DNA of 64,000 nt from JADLHS01 sp044225555 (GCA_044225555.1 JBGAIM010000002.1:1-64000), one strand, 5' to 3'; positions 1 to 9,098 are shown, numbered from the stretch's first letter. Translations and numbers: made by a program. The notes: a model not told the origin generated them from the sequence alone.

Positions 1-1
1 G

Positions 2-1147
2 CGCCAGATCCTGCGCGAGGTGCCGCTCATTGACGGCCACAACGACGTGCCGTGGCAGTATCGCAAACACAGCAATGATTTCAGCGCGATCGACCTTGCC
101 GGCGACACCGCGCACCTCCAGCCAGCCATGGCCACGGACATTCCGCGACTGCGCGCCGGTTGCGTGGGTGGGCAATTCTGGTCGGTGTACGTGCCGACCA
201 GCTTGAAAGGGGCGGATGCGGTGCAGGCGACGATTGAGCAAATTGACGTCGTGCATTGGATGTGCGCCCGCTATCCGGAGACTTTTGAGCTAGCGCTGAC
301 CGCGGACGACATTGTGCGAATCCACCGCGGCGGGAAGATCGCTTCGCTCATCGGAATGGAAGGCGGGCATTCGATCAACAACTCCCTCGCCACGCTGCGA
401 ATGATGTATCGCCTTGGAGCGCGCTACATAACTTTGACGCACACCAAGAACACCGACTGGGCCGACGCCGCGGGCGACGAACCAAAATGCCATGGGTTGA
501 CACCTTTCGGCGAGGAGGTCGTGCGCGAGATGAATCGCCTCGGCATGTTGGTGGATTTATCCCATGTCACCGACGAGACGATGCGCGCCGCGCTGCGTGT
601 GACCAAAGCGCCGGTCATCTTTTCACACTCGTCGGCCCGCGCGCTGTGTGACCACGTTCGTAATGTCCCCGATGACGTGTTGCGCATGACGGCGACGAAT
701 GGCGGCGTGGTCATGGCCTGCTTTCTGCCTGGCTACCTCACGGAATCCGGCCGCTCGCGTCTCAAAGCTTACGACGCGGAGCGCACGCGATTGCAGAAAC
801 TTTACCCTGACGACCAGTCGAAAATTAATGCCGGCATCGCCGAATGGAAGAAAGCCCAGCCAGCCGTACGCGAAGCGACCTTGAATGACGTGGCCGACCA
901 TATCGACCACATCCGCAAGGTTGCGGGCATTGATCACGTCGGCATCGGCTCGGATTTCGACGGCTTCTCCGGTCCGCCGGAAGGATTGGAGGACGTTTCC
1001 AAGTACCCGGACCTGCTGGCGGAGTTGCTGCGGCGGGGTTACTCAAAGGAGGACATCAAGAAAGTTGCCGGGTTGAATGTCCTGCGGGTGATGCGCGATG
1101 TGGAGCACATTTCGAAGCAACTGCAGACCGGCGCTCCGGTCAAATAG
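2..1147 (+). CDS. Membrane dipeptidase (peptidase M19), 5'-truncated
   Basis: Zinc dipeptidase of the renal dipeptidase family M19, which cleaves dipeptides in a TIM barrel with a binuclear metal site. The frame is open to the left edge (codons at 2-19 read RQILRE, typical of the family just before the DGHND motif), so the true start lies outside the window and the GTG at 20 is probably internal. Visible metal-site motifs are DGHND near the N-terminus, GMEGGHS, DLSHV, FSHSSAR and GIGSDFDG, in the order known for the family. The C-terminus ends normally. It is followed after 27 bp by an unrelated gene on the same strand. The substrate cannot be told from sequence. Family assignment is secure. 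Confidence 0.93.
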   Translation, partial: RQILREVPLIDGHNDVPWQYRKHSNDFSAIDLAGDTAHLQPAMATDIPRLRAGCVGGQFWSVYVPTSLKGADAVQATIEQIDVVHWMCARYPETFELALTADDIVRIHRGGKIASLIGMEGGHSINNSLATLRMMYRLGARYITLTHTKNTDWADAAGDEPKCHGLTPFGEEVVREMNRLGMLVDLSHVTDETMRAALRVTKAPVIFSHSSARALCDHVRNVPDDVLRMTATNGGVVMACFLPGYLTESGRSRLKAYDAERTRLQKLYPDDQSKINAGIAEWKKAQPAVREATLNDVADHIDHIRKVAGIDHVGIGSDFDGFSGPPEGLEDVSKYPDLLAELLRRGYSKEDIKKVAGLNVLRVMRDVEHISKQLQTGAPVK

Positions 1148-1174
1148 TGTTTCATTTTTGACGGTCCGCTGTGA

Positions 1175-2548
1175 TTGCCCTACGGTCTGTCCCAACGAAT
1201 CGTGCAAGCGACTCCCATCTTGACCAACGACCAGGCCGCCGCGTCGGCCCATCACGTCCGTGCGAGCCTGCCGGCCAGCGGCTTGTTCGCTGGACAATCC
1301 TGGCGGATCGCGCCCGGCCCATTCGCACTCGGCCCGCAGCTGGCGAAGGAAATCGAATCCCTCGGACGCGTGCTGCTTCAGTTTTATCGAGCCGTGAACT
1401 TGCTCTATCGCAAGAGCGCCGAGGGCAAGATGCCCGCATGGGTTGCGCACTGGCTTGATCTCGGCAAACCTGCGGAACTCATCGCGCTCCAGCGTTCGCC
1501 CGCTTTCAAAAGCGAAGTGCCGCGCGTCATCCGCCCCGACCTGCTGCTGACCGAGTCTGGCTTGGCGGTTACGGAATTGGACTCCGTCCCCGGTGGGATT
1601 GGCCTGACGGCGTGGCTGAATCAAACCTATTCGGCTATCAACCATCAACCATCAACCATCAACTTATTGGGGGGCGCTGACGGCATGTTGCACGGCTTCG
1701 GCAGCATCTTCGGCGACGCGACACACGTTCATGTGATTGTGTCCGACGAAGCCGCCACCTACCGTCCCGAAATGCAATGGCTCGCGGAACAACTCGGTCC
1801 TCGTTTTTCCGTGCGCGATGCCAGCTACACTGGATTCGCCGACGGTGATGCTGCGTATCGTTTCTTCGAGTTGTTCGATTTGCCCAACGTCGCCAACGCC
1901 AAGCAAATCTTCGACCTGGCGGCGGAGAAAAAAATCCGCCTTACGCCTCCACCCAAACCAATGTTCGAGGAGAAGATGCTGTTCGCGCTGCTCTGGAATC
2001 GAAATCTTCAAGGTTTCTGGCGGCAGGAACTGGGCGAAGGGTTTCTTGCGAAACTCAAGATGCTCGTGCCGTACACCTGGGTCATTGATCCCTCGCCGTT
2101 GCCGCCGCATGGTGCGATCCCGGAGCTAAACCTGACGGACTGGCAGCAACTAAAGGCGTTATCCCAAAAGGAGCGCGAGCTGATTCTGAAAATTTCGGGC
2201 TTCTCCGAGCATGCCTGGGGCGCACGCGGGGTTTTTCTGGGCAGCGATTTGTCGCACGAGGATTGGAGCAAAGCGGTGGATGATGCCCTCCAGCATTTCG
2301 AGCAATCGCCCCGCGTCCTTCAGCGTTTCCATAAACCAGCCCTCGTCGAGACGCAGTGGTTTGATTTCGACAAGAACGAGGTCGTGCCGATGAAAGGCCG
2401 GGCGCGGCTGTGCCCGTATTACTTTGTGGCCGGCGATGGCGATGCCGCGCGTCCGCAACTCGGCGGGGTGCTGGCCACCATTGTCCCAGCCGACAAGAAA
2501 ATCGTTCACGGCATGTCGGAGGCCGTGATGGCCCCGTGCTCGGCATGA
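1175..2548 (+). CDS. Uncharacterised protein, possibly ATP-grasp-like
   Basis: A 457-residue soluble protein without signal peptide or membrane segment. I do not recognise a characterised family. A segment near residues 125-145 (PDLLLTESG...ELDSVPGGIG) and a later LILKISGFSEHAWGARGVF segment resemble the nucleotide and carboxylate loops of ATP-grasp ligases such as glutathionylspermidine synthase-like proteins; this is a weak resemblance only. Residues about 155-164 are encoded by a heptamer tandem repeat (ATCAACC units, 1637-1664) that keeps the frame open. The start is TTG at 1175; no better start is visible downstream until conserved-looking sequence has begun. It overlaps marC by 4 bp (ATGA), so the two are probably co-transcribed. 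Confidence 0.7.
   Translation: MPYGLSQRIVQATPILTNDQAAASAHHVRASLPASGLFAGQSWRIAPGPFALGPQLAKEIESLGRVLLQFYRAVNLLYRKSAEGKMPAWVAHWLDLGKPAELIALQRSPAFKSEVPRVIRPDLLLTESGLAVTELDSVPGGIGLTAWLNQTYSAINHQPSTINLLGGADGMLHGFGSIFGDATHVHVIVSDEAATYRPEMQWLAEQLGPRFSVRDASYTGFADGDAAYRFFELFDLPNVANAKQIFDLAAEKKIRLTPPPKPMFEEKMLFALLWNRNLQGFWRQELGEGFLAKLKMLVPYTWVIDPSPLPPHGAIPELNLTDWQQLKALSQKERELILKISGFSEHAWGARGVFLGSDLSHEDWSKAVDDALQHFEQSPRVLQRFHKPALVETQWFDFDKNEVVPMKGRARLCPYYFVAGDGDAARPQLGGVLATIVPADKKIVHGMSEAVMAPCSA
1637..1664. repeat. Heptamer tandem repeat inside a gene
   Basis: Four consecutive 7-bp units, three exact ATCAACC and a last ATCAACT. The unit length is not a multiple of three, yet the reading frame of the surrounding 457-codon gene stays open and the repeat is translated (INHQPSTIN). 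It shares its 7-bp period with the repeats near 15.8, 48.3, 51.8 and 63.0 kb. Confidence 0.85.
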
Positions 2549-3192
2549 ACGTCCACGCCTTGATCGAATACACGCTGCTGGCCTTCGGCTCGCTGTTCGT
2601 CATCGTGGACCCAATCGCCACCGTGCCGGCGTTCATCGCCATGACGCCGCGGGATACCCCGGAGCAGCGCATTCGCATGGCGCGTCTGGCATCCATTGTC
2701 ATGGCCGCGGTGTTGTTGATCTTCGCCGTGGCGGGCAAGATCATCTTCAAGTTCCTCGGCATCACCATGCCCGCATTTCAGATCGCCGCGAGCATTGTGC
2801 TGCTGATCGTGGCGTTGGACATGTTGCGGGCCCAGCGCTCGCGGGTGGTGGAGACCAGCGAGGAAACCACCGCGGGCGCGGAGAAGGCGGACATCGCCAT
2901 CACTCCGCTGGCCGTGCCGATGCTCGCGGGACCGGGTGCGATTTCCACAGCTATTGTCATGCAATCCCGCGCGGCGGACTTGCCGCAGCACGTTGCGCTT
3001 TATGCCAGCATCGTGGCGGTTTCCTTCGTCAGCTATCTGATCTTCCGCGTTTCGGCCCATGGAGCGAAATGGCTTAACCCCATCGCCATGAAGATCACCA
3101 CGCGCATCATGGGACTGCTGTTGGCGGCGGTGGCGATTCAATTCATGATCAACGGCATGAAGGCTGTGCACAACGACTGGATAAAACCATGA
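2545..3192 (+). CDS. MarC family integral membrane protein
   Basis: A 215-residue protein of the MarC/UPF0056 (NAAT) family with about six hydrophobic segments. The start is the ATG at 2545, which overlaps the upstream stop as ATGA; upstream in-frame codons belong to the preceding gene's region. Family features include the N-terminal segment with FGSLFVIVDPIATVPAF, the TPRDTPEQR loop and the central PLAVPMLAGPGAISTAIV motif. MarC proteins sit in the inner membrane and their substrate is poorly defined; the early link to multiple antibiotic resistance was not upheld. It overlaps the next gene by 4 bp, making a three-gene coupled unit. Confidence 0.92.
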   Translation: MNVHALIEYTLLAFGSLFVIVDPIATVPAFIAMTPRDTPEQRIRMARLASIVMAAVLLIFAVAGKIIFKFLGITMPAFQIAASIVLLIVALDMLRAQRSRVVETSEETTAGAEKADIAITPLAVPMLAGPGAISTAIVMQSRAADLPQHVALYASIVAVSFVSYLIFRVSAHGAKWLNPIAMKITTRIMGLLLAAVAIQFMINGMKAVHNDWIKP

Positions 3193-5564
3193 AGACCCTG
3201 CGAAACGCTGCCCTGGTTTTTGCGACCACGGTTTTGATCGCGTTCGTCGCGAATGCGCAATCAAATGTCTGGTCACTCAAACCCTTCCGGGAAGACAAGC
3301 TGGCCGAGATGGACGCCGCCATCAATGCCGCCATCGCCGAGGGCAAATGTCCGGGCGGCGTGCTGTGGTTGGAGCGGCCAGGTGCTGCGCCGTATCACAA
3401 GGCCTTTGGGAATCGCGCCATCGTGCCCGTGACAGAAGTAATGACCGAGGACACCCTGTTTGATGCGGCGTCTCTGACCAAGGTGGTGGCCTGCACTCCG
3501 GCGGTGATGTTATTGGTCGAGCGCGGCAAGCTCGACCTGGACGATCCCGTGTCGAAATACCTGCCGGAGTTCACCGGCGGCGGCAAGGAAGAGGTCACCA
3601 TCCGTCAACTCATCACGCACGTCTCCGGTCTGCGACCTGACATCAGCTTGAAACCGGATTGGTCCGGCTACGATGAAGCGATCAAACTCGCGTGTGTCGA
3701 AAAGCTCGCGACCAAGCCCGGCGAGAAAATCGTTTACAGCGACACCGGCCCCATCCTGCTGGGCGAGGTCGTCCGTCGAATCACAGGCAAGCCACTCGAT
3801 CAATTCCTGCAAGCCGAACTCTACGGCCCGTTGGGCATGAAGGACACGGGTTTCAATCCGCCCAAATCAAAACTTGCGCGCATCGCGCCGACCGAAGTGG
3901 AAGGCGATACGCCGGTGCGTGGCGTGGTGCATGACCCGCGCGCCCGCCGCATGGGCGGCGTTGCCGGACACGCGGGACTGTTCTTCACCGCCAGCGACCT
4001 GGCGCGATATGCCCGGATGTTGCTCAACGGTGGCGAACTTGATGGTGTGCGTATCTTCAAGCCCGAGACGGTGAAGCTGATGACCAGCGTGCAGACGCTG
4101 CCAAGCGTGAACGGTCGTCGTGGCATTGGCTGGGACATTGATACCGGTTACAGCGGTCCGCGCGGCGAGCTGTTCCCGTTGGGTTCGTACGGCCACACCG
4201 GTTGGACGGGCACGTCCGTCTGGATTGATCCGTTTTCCAAGACCTTCGTAATCTTCCTATCCAATCGCAATCATCCGACCGAGAAGGGGAATGTTGGAGC
4301 GTTGCGACGCAAGTTGGGCACGCTCGCGGCACAGGCCATCACCGACTTCGACTTCGCCAACGTGCCTGGCGCATTGCCGCCACGAACTGATGCGGAGCGC
4401 GCTCCCGCAGCAGGCTTGACTGCCTCACCGGCAAAATCGCCGCCCGTCCTGAACGGCATTGACGTTCTCGTGAAGCAGAATTTTGCTCCGCTCAAAGGCA
4501 AACGCATAGGCCTCATTACGAATCACACCGGGCAAGACCGGGCGCGGCGGGCCACGATTGATCTGCTCAAGGATGCGCCGGGCGTGACCCTCGTGGCGTT
4601 GTTTGGCCCGGAACACGGCATCCGCGGTGAAGTGGACGAGAAGGTTGGCGACAGCAAGGACGCTAAGACTGGATTGCCGATTTACAGTCTCTACGGCGAG
4701 CGGCGCAAACCGACTTTGGAACAATTGAAGGGTCTCGACGCGTTGGTTTTCGACATCCAGGACGTGGGCTGTCGGTTCTACACGTATCCGGCCACGATGG
4801 GCTTGTGCATGGAAGCGGCCGCCGAGGCCGGCATTGAATTCATCGTGCTCGACCGCGTGAATCCGATTGACGGCGTGACGATTGACGGGCCGGTGTTGAC
4901 CGAGAAGACCAGCTTCGTGGGCTTTCACCCAACACCCTTGCGCTACGCGATGACGATGGGCGAACTGGCGCGCATGTATAACGTCGAGCGCAAAACCAAC
5001 GCTAAACTCACCATCATCGAACTCGAGAACTGGCGGCGCACGGATTACTATGATGACACCGGCCTGCCATGGACAAATCCCTCGCCGAACATGCGGAACT
5101 TGAAACAGGCGATTCTGTATCCTGGCATCGGGTTGCTGGAGAGCGCCATGTCAGTGGGACGCGGGACGGACACGCCCTTCGAAGTCGTGGGTGCGCCGTA
5201 CATTGACGACGTGAAGTTGGCTGAGGAGCTCAATCGCGCCGCGTTGCCGGGCGTGAGTTTCGTTCCGATCCGTTTCACGCCGACCTACAGCGTTCACAAA
5301 GACAAAGTGTGTGGCGGCGTTTACATCATGCTCAATGATCGAGCGAAGTGTAATGTCGTGGATGTGGGGCTGTTGATCGCGAAGACGGTTTATCGCCTTT
5401 ACCCAAAAGACTTTCCCGTGGACAAGCCGAAGAATCTGCTCCTGCACGCTTCAACGCTCGCCGCGATCAAGGAAGACAAGCCGCTCGACGAAATCCGCGC
5501 CACCTGGCGGATGGACCTGGTGGACTTCCAGCAGCGGCGTGAGCGGTATTTGAGCTACAAGTAA
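3189..5564 (+). CDS. Serine hydrolase fused to NamZ-type exo-muramidase (DUF1343)
   Basis: A 791-residue exported protein. Residues 1-23 are a signal peptide ending at ANA-QS. Residues about 35-400 are a beta-lactamase/penicillin-binding-like serine hydrolase with the SLTK nucleophile motif at 95-98 and a later YSDTG motif. Residues about 420-791 are DUF1343, the fold of Bacillus NamZ (YbbC), an exo-N-acetylmuramidase; the GLITNHTG, LFGPEHGIRG and FDIQDVG motifs are present. In Bacillus subtilis amiE (a serine hydrolase) and namZ are separate genes in one MurNAc-recycling operon, so this looks like a single-chain version that trims peptidoglycan fragments in the periplasm or outside. The start overlaps marC by 4 bp. 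The activities are inferred from family. Confidence 0.9.
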   Translation: MKTLRNAALVFATTVLIAFVANAQSNVWSLKPFREDKLAEMDAAINAAIAEGKCPGGVLWLERPGAAPYHKAFGNRAIVPVTEVMTEDTLFDAASLTKVVACTPAVMLLVERGKLDLDDPVSKYLPEFTGGGKEEVTIRQLITHVSGLRPDISLKPDWSGYDEAIKLACVEKLATKPGEKIVYSDTGPILLGEVVRRITGKPLDQFLQAELYGPLGMKDTGFNPPKSKLARIAPTEVEGDTPVRGVVHDPRARRMGGVAGHAGLFFTASDLARYARMLLNGGELDGVRIFKPETVKLMTSVQTLPSVNGRRGIGWDIDTGYSGPRGELFPLGSYGHTGWTGTSVWIDPFSKTFVIFLSNRNHPTEKGNVGALRRKLGTLAAQAITDFDFANVPGALPPRTDAERAPAAGLTASPAKSPPVLNGIDVLVKQNFAPLKGKRIGLITNHTGQDRARRATIDLLKDAPGVTLVALFGPEHGIRGEVDEKVGDSKDAKTGLPIYSLYGERRKPTLEQLKGLDALVFDIQDVGCRFYTYPATMGLCMEAAAEAGIEFIVLDRVNPIDGVTIDGPVLTEKTSFVGFHPTPLRYAMTMGELARMYNVERKTNAKLTIIELENWRRTDYYDDTGLPWTNPSPNMRNLKQAILYPGIGLLESAMSVGRGTDTPFEVVGAPYIDDVKLAEELNRAALPGVSFVPIRFTPTYSVHKDKVCGGVYIMLNDRAKCNVVDVGLLIAKTVYRLYPKDFPVDKPKNLLLHASTLAAIKEDKPLDEIRATWRMDLVDFQQRRERYLSYK

Positions 5565-5640
5565 ACTGACCATTCCGACCTTGACACGCTAGCGGGGCGG
5601 TGGTGAAGTGCGATGCAAACGGCAACGGGTACGCGATCCT

Positions 5641-6372
5641 ATGAGAATCTTCTGTCGTTCAGCGGCTTTGGGTATCCTGTTTGTTTGCGGCAGCCTCGGT
5701 GCGTTCGCTCAATCGAATGTGTATTCGATCCACATTGTTGGATACGTGAACAAGGCATTTCAAGCGGGCGACAACCTGTTCGGTAATCCGCTTGAATCCA
5801 CGAATACCCTGAGCTACGTCATTCCTACGGCGCCGGAGGGAACGACCGTTTCGCTCTGGAATCCGCCGGGGAATGCTTACGGCCCCATTGCAACATTCAC
5901 TTCGGGCGCTTGGGATACTGACTTTACCCTCAACCCCGGAATGGGCGCCAAGCTGCACACTCCTGCGCTCTTCACCAACACCTTCATCGGAACGGTTCTG
6001 GCGCCGGACGGTTCGTACTTTGATGGCAACGCCATCAACCCACCTCCACCATTTTCCGGTGTGGACGGTTTGTACCTTTTATCCAGCAAGTTTCCAGCAA
6101 CGCTCTCGGGGACGAGCACGCTTTCGGTCTTCGAATACATTCTGGGGCGCGCCCCGCACGAAGGCGAACAGTTCACCACCCTTGATCCCGCCACGCAATT
6201 GTATCACACCACAATTTTCCTCTCGGGTGACTGGAATAACGGGGCTCCGCGACTGGGTGTGGGCGAGTCCGCGTTCTTCAACATTGGTCCGGTCGCTGTG
6301 CCCGAGCCTTCCGTCGCCAGTTTCGTGCTGGCCGGATTTTGCATCGCCCGTGTGATTTCACGACGACGTTGA
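5641..6372 (+). CDS. PEP-CTERM sorting-domain protein
   Basis: A 243-residue secreted protein. The ATG at 5641 gives a clean signal peptide (MRIFCRS start, cleavage after AFAQ). The mature N-terminus has the SNVYSIHIVGYVN segment common in exported Verrucomicrobiota proteins. The C-terminus has a VPEPS motif, a hydrophobic stretch and a basic RRR tail, which together form the PEP-CTERM tripartite signal recognised by exosortase. The middle is rich in Asn, Thr, Gly and Pro, with no recognised enzymatic domain. No exosortase gene lies in this window. Function is unknown; it is probably a surface or matrix protein. A TTGACA-like hexamer lies near 5580. Confidence 0.85.
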   Translation: MRIFCRSAALGILFVCGSLGAFAQSNVYSIHIVGYVNKAFQAGDNLFGNPLESTNTLSYVIPTAPEGTTVSLWNPPGNAYGPIATFTSGAWDTDFTLNPGMGAKLHTPALFTNTFIGTVLAPDGSYFDGNAINPPPPFSGVDGLYLLSSKFPATLSGTSTLSVFEYILGRAPHEGEQFTTLDPATQLYHTTIFLSGDWNNGAPRLGVGESAFFNIGPVAVPEPSVASFVLAGFCIARVISRRR

Positions 6373-6448
6373 GCCACACCGCCGCGGTTTCACCATAGCG
6401 CCCGAATTCCGATTGACCTCGGCACCGGTGGGCAAAATCAATCTCGCC

Positions 6449-7300
6449 ATGGATCAATACTCATGCCCACCGCCGCCGTTGCCGCCGCATTTCGGACGCC
6501 CGCCCGAGCCTTCCGGCTGGGACAAGTTCAAGAAGTTCCTCGCGCCGCTTGGTGTCGTCGGGTTATTGCTGCTCAAATTCGGCGCGAAACTCAAATTTCT
6601 CATCGCGCCCGCCATCAAATTCTTTCCGGTGATTCTCAAGACCGGTGGGACGATGATCCTGTCCATCGGTGCGTATGCCATGATGTGGGGCGTGTGGTTT
6701 GCCGTCGGGTTTGTGCTGCTCATCTTCATCCATGAACTCGGTCACCTGCTCGCGGCGCGCAAATGTGGACTAAAAGTCGGCGCGCCGGTGTTCATTCCGT
6801 TCATGGGAGCGATCATCGCGCTCAAGGAAGCCCCGCGTAACGCCTGGATCGAAGCGCAGGTCGGCATTGGCGGGCCGATGCTCGGAACGCTGGGCGCGGC
6901 CGTCTGCGAAATGATCCATCTCGCCACCGGTTATCAGTTGTTTCGGGCGCTGGCCTATACCGGCTTCTTTCTCAATCTGTTCAACCTCGCCCCCGTGGGT
7001 TTTCTCGACGGCGGCCGAATCGTGACGGCGCTCTCGCCCTGGTTGTGGGTGGTGGGTTTTGCGGTGGTGTTGGGGCTGACTATCGCGCATCCAAATTTCA
7101 TTCTGATCCTCATACTGATCTTCTCTGCGCCGCGGTTGTTCTCATTGTTCCGGCACAAGAGTGAGGCGGAACGGCGCTACTTTGAAGTGACCCCTGGCCA
7201 GCGCGCCACAATGGCGATCATGTACTTTGGCTTGATTGCGTTGCTTGTGATCGGAATGCAAATCAGCCATATCCCGCGGGAAACTTTGGCGGGCCGTTGA
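6449..7300 (+). CDS. Site-2 protease family (M50) metalloprotease
   Basis: A 283-residue membrane protein with a Pro-rich cytoplasmic N-terminus and five or so hydrophobic segments. The zinc motif HELGH is at residues 95-99 inside a membrane segment, and the FLDGG motif that supplies the third ligand of S2P-family proteases lies further on (nt 7005-7020). No PDZ domain is visible, so it resembles the compact SpoIVFB/Rip-like members. An alternative TTG start at 6413 would add 12 residues with no family support. It ends only 8 bp before the stop of the convergent minus-strand gene. The substrate is unknown. Confidence 0.87.
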   Translation: MDQYSCPPPPLPPHFGRPPEPSGWDKFKKFLAPLGVVGLLLLKFGAKLKFLIAPAIKFFPVILKTGGTMILSIGAYAMMWGVWFAVGFVLLIFIHELGHLLAARKCGLKVGAPVFIPFMGAIIALKEAPRNAWIEAQVGIGGPMLGTLGAAVCEMIHLATGYQLFRALAYTGFFLNLFNLAPVGFLDGGRIVTALSPWLWVVGFAVVLGLTIAHPNFILILILIFSAPRLFSLFRHKSEAERRYFEVTPGQRATMAIMYFGLIALLVIGMQISHIPRETLAGR

Positions 7301-7308
7301 ACTCAGGG

Positions 7309-7905
7309 CTAGCTCGATTTCTTTCTTCGGGGCTTGAACAACTCCATCTGCGGCTCCTTGAAAAAATCATAGTTCTTCAGGATGCGGATGGTTTGGAGCA
7401 GGTCCGACTTTTGGTAATTGCGATTCGCTTCGGTGTGCGCGACGAGGTCGGTCAGCATCGTGCGGAAGGGAATCACCGCGTCCACACCCTTGGCGCGGAG
7501 CAGGGCGATGCTTTCATCGCGGGCCTTCGCGTCGTGGGGCAGGGCGGGGACAACCAGAATCTTCAGCGGGGCACCATTCTCGCCAAAAACCTTCGCCGCC
7601 TGCTGGAAGACCTTCGTTCCGACGAAGCGGAAAATCTCCGGCGTGCTTTCCAGTCGGGCGGAGCTGAACGTCTCCGTGTGCCAGCCTTTCACCACGACAA
7701 TTGCCCGGCTGACAAATGCCAGGTCTTCAGACGCCAACACGAACGGTTGTTCGCCCTCGCGTTTGGTGGCCAGCGGATTGAGCACGAAGAAATCAATATC
7801 GTCGTCCTCGCGCCGGGTCTGGGCGATGTATTTGCGGTGTTGCCGAACGAGAAACTCGTGCAGCTCGAAGTATTCGCGGACGATGGTTTCGCTGACGGCA
7901 CTCAT
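7309..7905 (-). CDS. Conserved hypothetical protein
   Basis: A 198-residue soluble protein with no signal peptide, no membrane segment and no motif I recognise. It has an alternating hydrophobic pattern (for example IVVVKGWHTE and LKILVVPALP) consistent with an alpha/beta fold, and a basic C-terminus. The ATG at 7905 follows closely after a decamer inverted repeat (7917-8013) that separates it from aroB on the same strand, so its leader contains part of the repeat. It may be co-transcribed with aroB. No function is proposed. Confidence 0.6.
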   Translation of the reverse strand: MSAVSETIVREYFELHEFLVRQHRKYIAQTRREDDDIDFFVLNPLATKREGEQPFVLASEDLAFVSRAIVVVKGWHTETFSSARLESTPEIFRFVGTKVFQQAAKVFGENGAPLKILVVPALPHDAKARDESIALLRAKGVDAVIPFRTMLTDLVAHTEANRNYQKSDLLQTIRILKNYDFFKEPQMELFKPRRKKSS

Positions 7906-7916
7906 GGCTTTGATTC

Positions 7917-8013
7917 AACCACGGATAGACACGGATAAACACGGATGAAAAACCGAGAGGCGCGCGATTAACAAGGATTCATGATCCGTGTGCATCCGTG
8001 TTAATCCGTGGTT
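7917..8013. repeat. Decamer-unit inverted repeat overlapping the aroB stop
   Basis: Left arm: three 10-bp units starting at 7920 (CACGGATAGA, CACGGATAAA, CACGGATGAA). Right arm: three complementary 10-bp units at 7984-8013 (ATCCGTGTGC, ATCCGTGTTA, ATCCGTGGTT). About 35 bp separate the arms. The right arm provides the last aroB codons and its TAA stop at 8001-8003. The transcript could fold into a long hairpin between aroB and the downstream gene. Confidence 0.88.
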
Positions 8014-9098
8014 AAAACTTGTTCGATGGCTGCGGTCGGCACGCGCTGGCCCCAAACGACTTTGCCAATGCGTTTGGCGAGGACGAATTTGATTTCGCCG
8101 TCGCTGACCTTCTTGTCGAGCTTCATGGCGGCGAAGAGTTTTGGGCGTTGGCGCACGCTCAACTTCACTTCGGTCGGCAGCCCGGCGCGTTTGAACAGCT
8201 CGGTGATCCGCGCCGAATCCTTCGCCGACAGGCCAGCCAGTTCACAGGAGAGTCTCGCGCTGGCAACCTGACCAATGGAGATGGCCTCGCCGTGGAGATA
8301 TTTGCCATAGCTGGAAATGGCTTCCAGGCCATGACCGATGGTGTGGCCGAAATTCAGGATGGCGCGCAGTCCGCTTTCGGTTTCGTCCTGGCCGACGACA
8401 TCCGCTTTGATCTCGCAGCAGCGGGCGATGATTTCGCCGAGCGGCTTGGTTTCGCGACGCAGGAGTTTGGGCAGATCGCGCTCCAGGCGGGCGAACAACG
8501 CCGCGTCGTAGATGATCCCGTACTTGATAATTTCAGCGAGGCCGGTGCGGAATTCGCGCGTGGGCAGGGTCGCCAAAGTATCGAGGTCGCAGAGTACCAG
8601 CCTGGGTTGGTAAAACGCACCGACGAGATTTTTCCCGGCTTTCAGATTTACGCCCGTTTTGCCGCCGACGGAACTATCCACGTGGGCGAGCAAGGTCGTG
8701 GGCACTTGCACGAACGGGATTCCACGCAAGTAAGTCGCCGCGACGAAGCCCGCGAGATCGCCCACGACGCCACCGCCGAGGGCGACGATGAACGATTTGC
8801 GCTCCAGCCGATGCGACGCGAGCCGGTCGTAACAGGATTGAACGGACTTCAAGCTCTTGGCGGTTTCGCCAGCGGGCACAATGACGAGCGATGGCTCGAA
8901 GCCGGCGCGGAGCAGGGAATTGTAGGCCGGCTTGGCGTATTCGCGGCCGACATTGGTGTCCGTGATGATGGCGCAGCGATTGCCGAGCTTGAGCTTAGCA
9001 CACTCGGCACCCAACTTGGGAATTAAGCCGGGGCTGATTTTGATGTCGTAACTACGGTTGCCGAGAGGAACTCTGACTGTGCGCACAGCCGGTAGCAT
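8001..9098 (-). CDS. aroB: 3-dehydroquinate synthase
   Basis: A 365-residue enzyme, the usual length, converting DAHP to 3-dehydroquinate in the shikimate pathway with NAD and a divalent metal. The NAD/phosphate motif GGGVVGDLAGFVAA and the following PTTLLAHVDSSVGGKTGVN block (shown here in parts: VPTTLLAHVD, SSVGGKTGVN) are intact, as are the metal-ligand regions containing LAEIIKYG and NFGHTIGHGLE. The last residues VLTTD and the stop come from the decamer repeat rather than family sequence. It is divergent from the SDR gene at 9185 across 86 bp. No other aro gene is nearby. Confidence 0.96.
   Translation of the reverse strand: MLPAVRTVRVPLGNRSYDIKISPGLIPKLGAECAKLKLGNRCAIITDTNVGREYAKPAYNSLLRAGFEPSLVIVPAGETAKSLKSVQSCYDRLASHRLERKSFIVALGGGVVGDLAGFVAATYLRGIPFVQVPTTLLAHVDSSVGGKTGVNLKAGKNLVGAFYQPRLVLCDLDTLATLPTREFRTGLAEIIKYGIIYDAALFARLERDLPKLLRRETKPLGEIIARCCEIKADVVGQDETESGLRAILNFGHTIGHGLEAISSYGKYLHGEAISIGQVASARLSCELAGLSAKDSARITELFKRAGLPTEVKLSVRQRPKLFAAMKLDKKVSDGEIKFVLAKRIGKVVWGQRVPTAAIEQVLTTD

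Noticed and set aside
7297..7938. Long plus-strand open frame of 213 codons
   Set aside because: Antisense to the minus-strand hypothetical gene; its translation lacks family features and mirrors codon bias of the other strand.
8019..9026. 335-codon plus-strand open frame
   Set aside because: Fully antisense to aroB, which has all family motifs.
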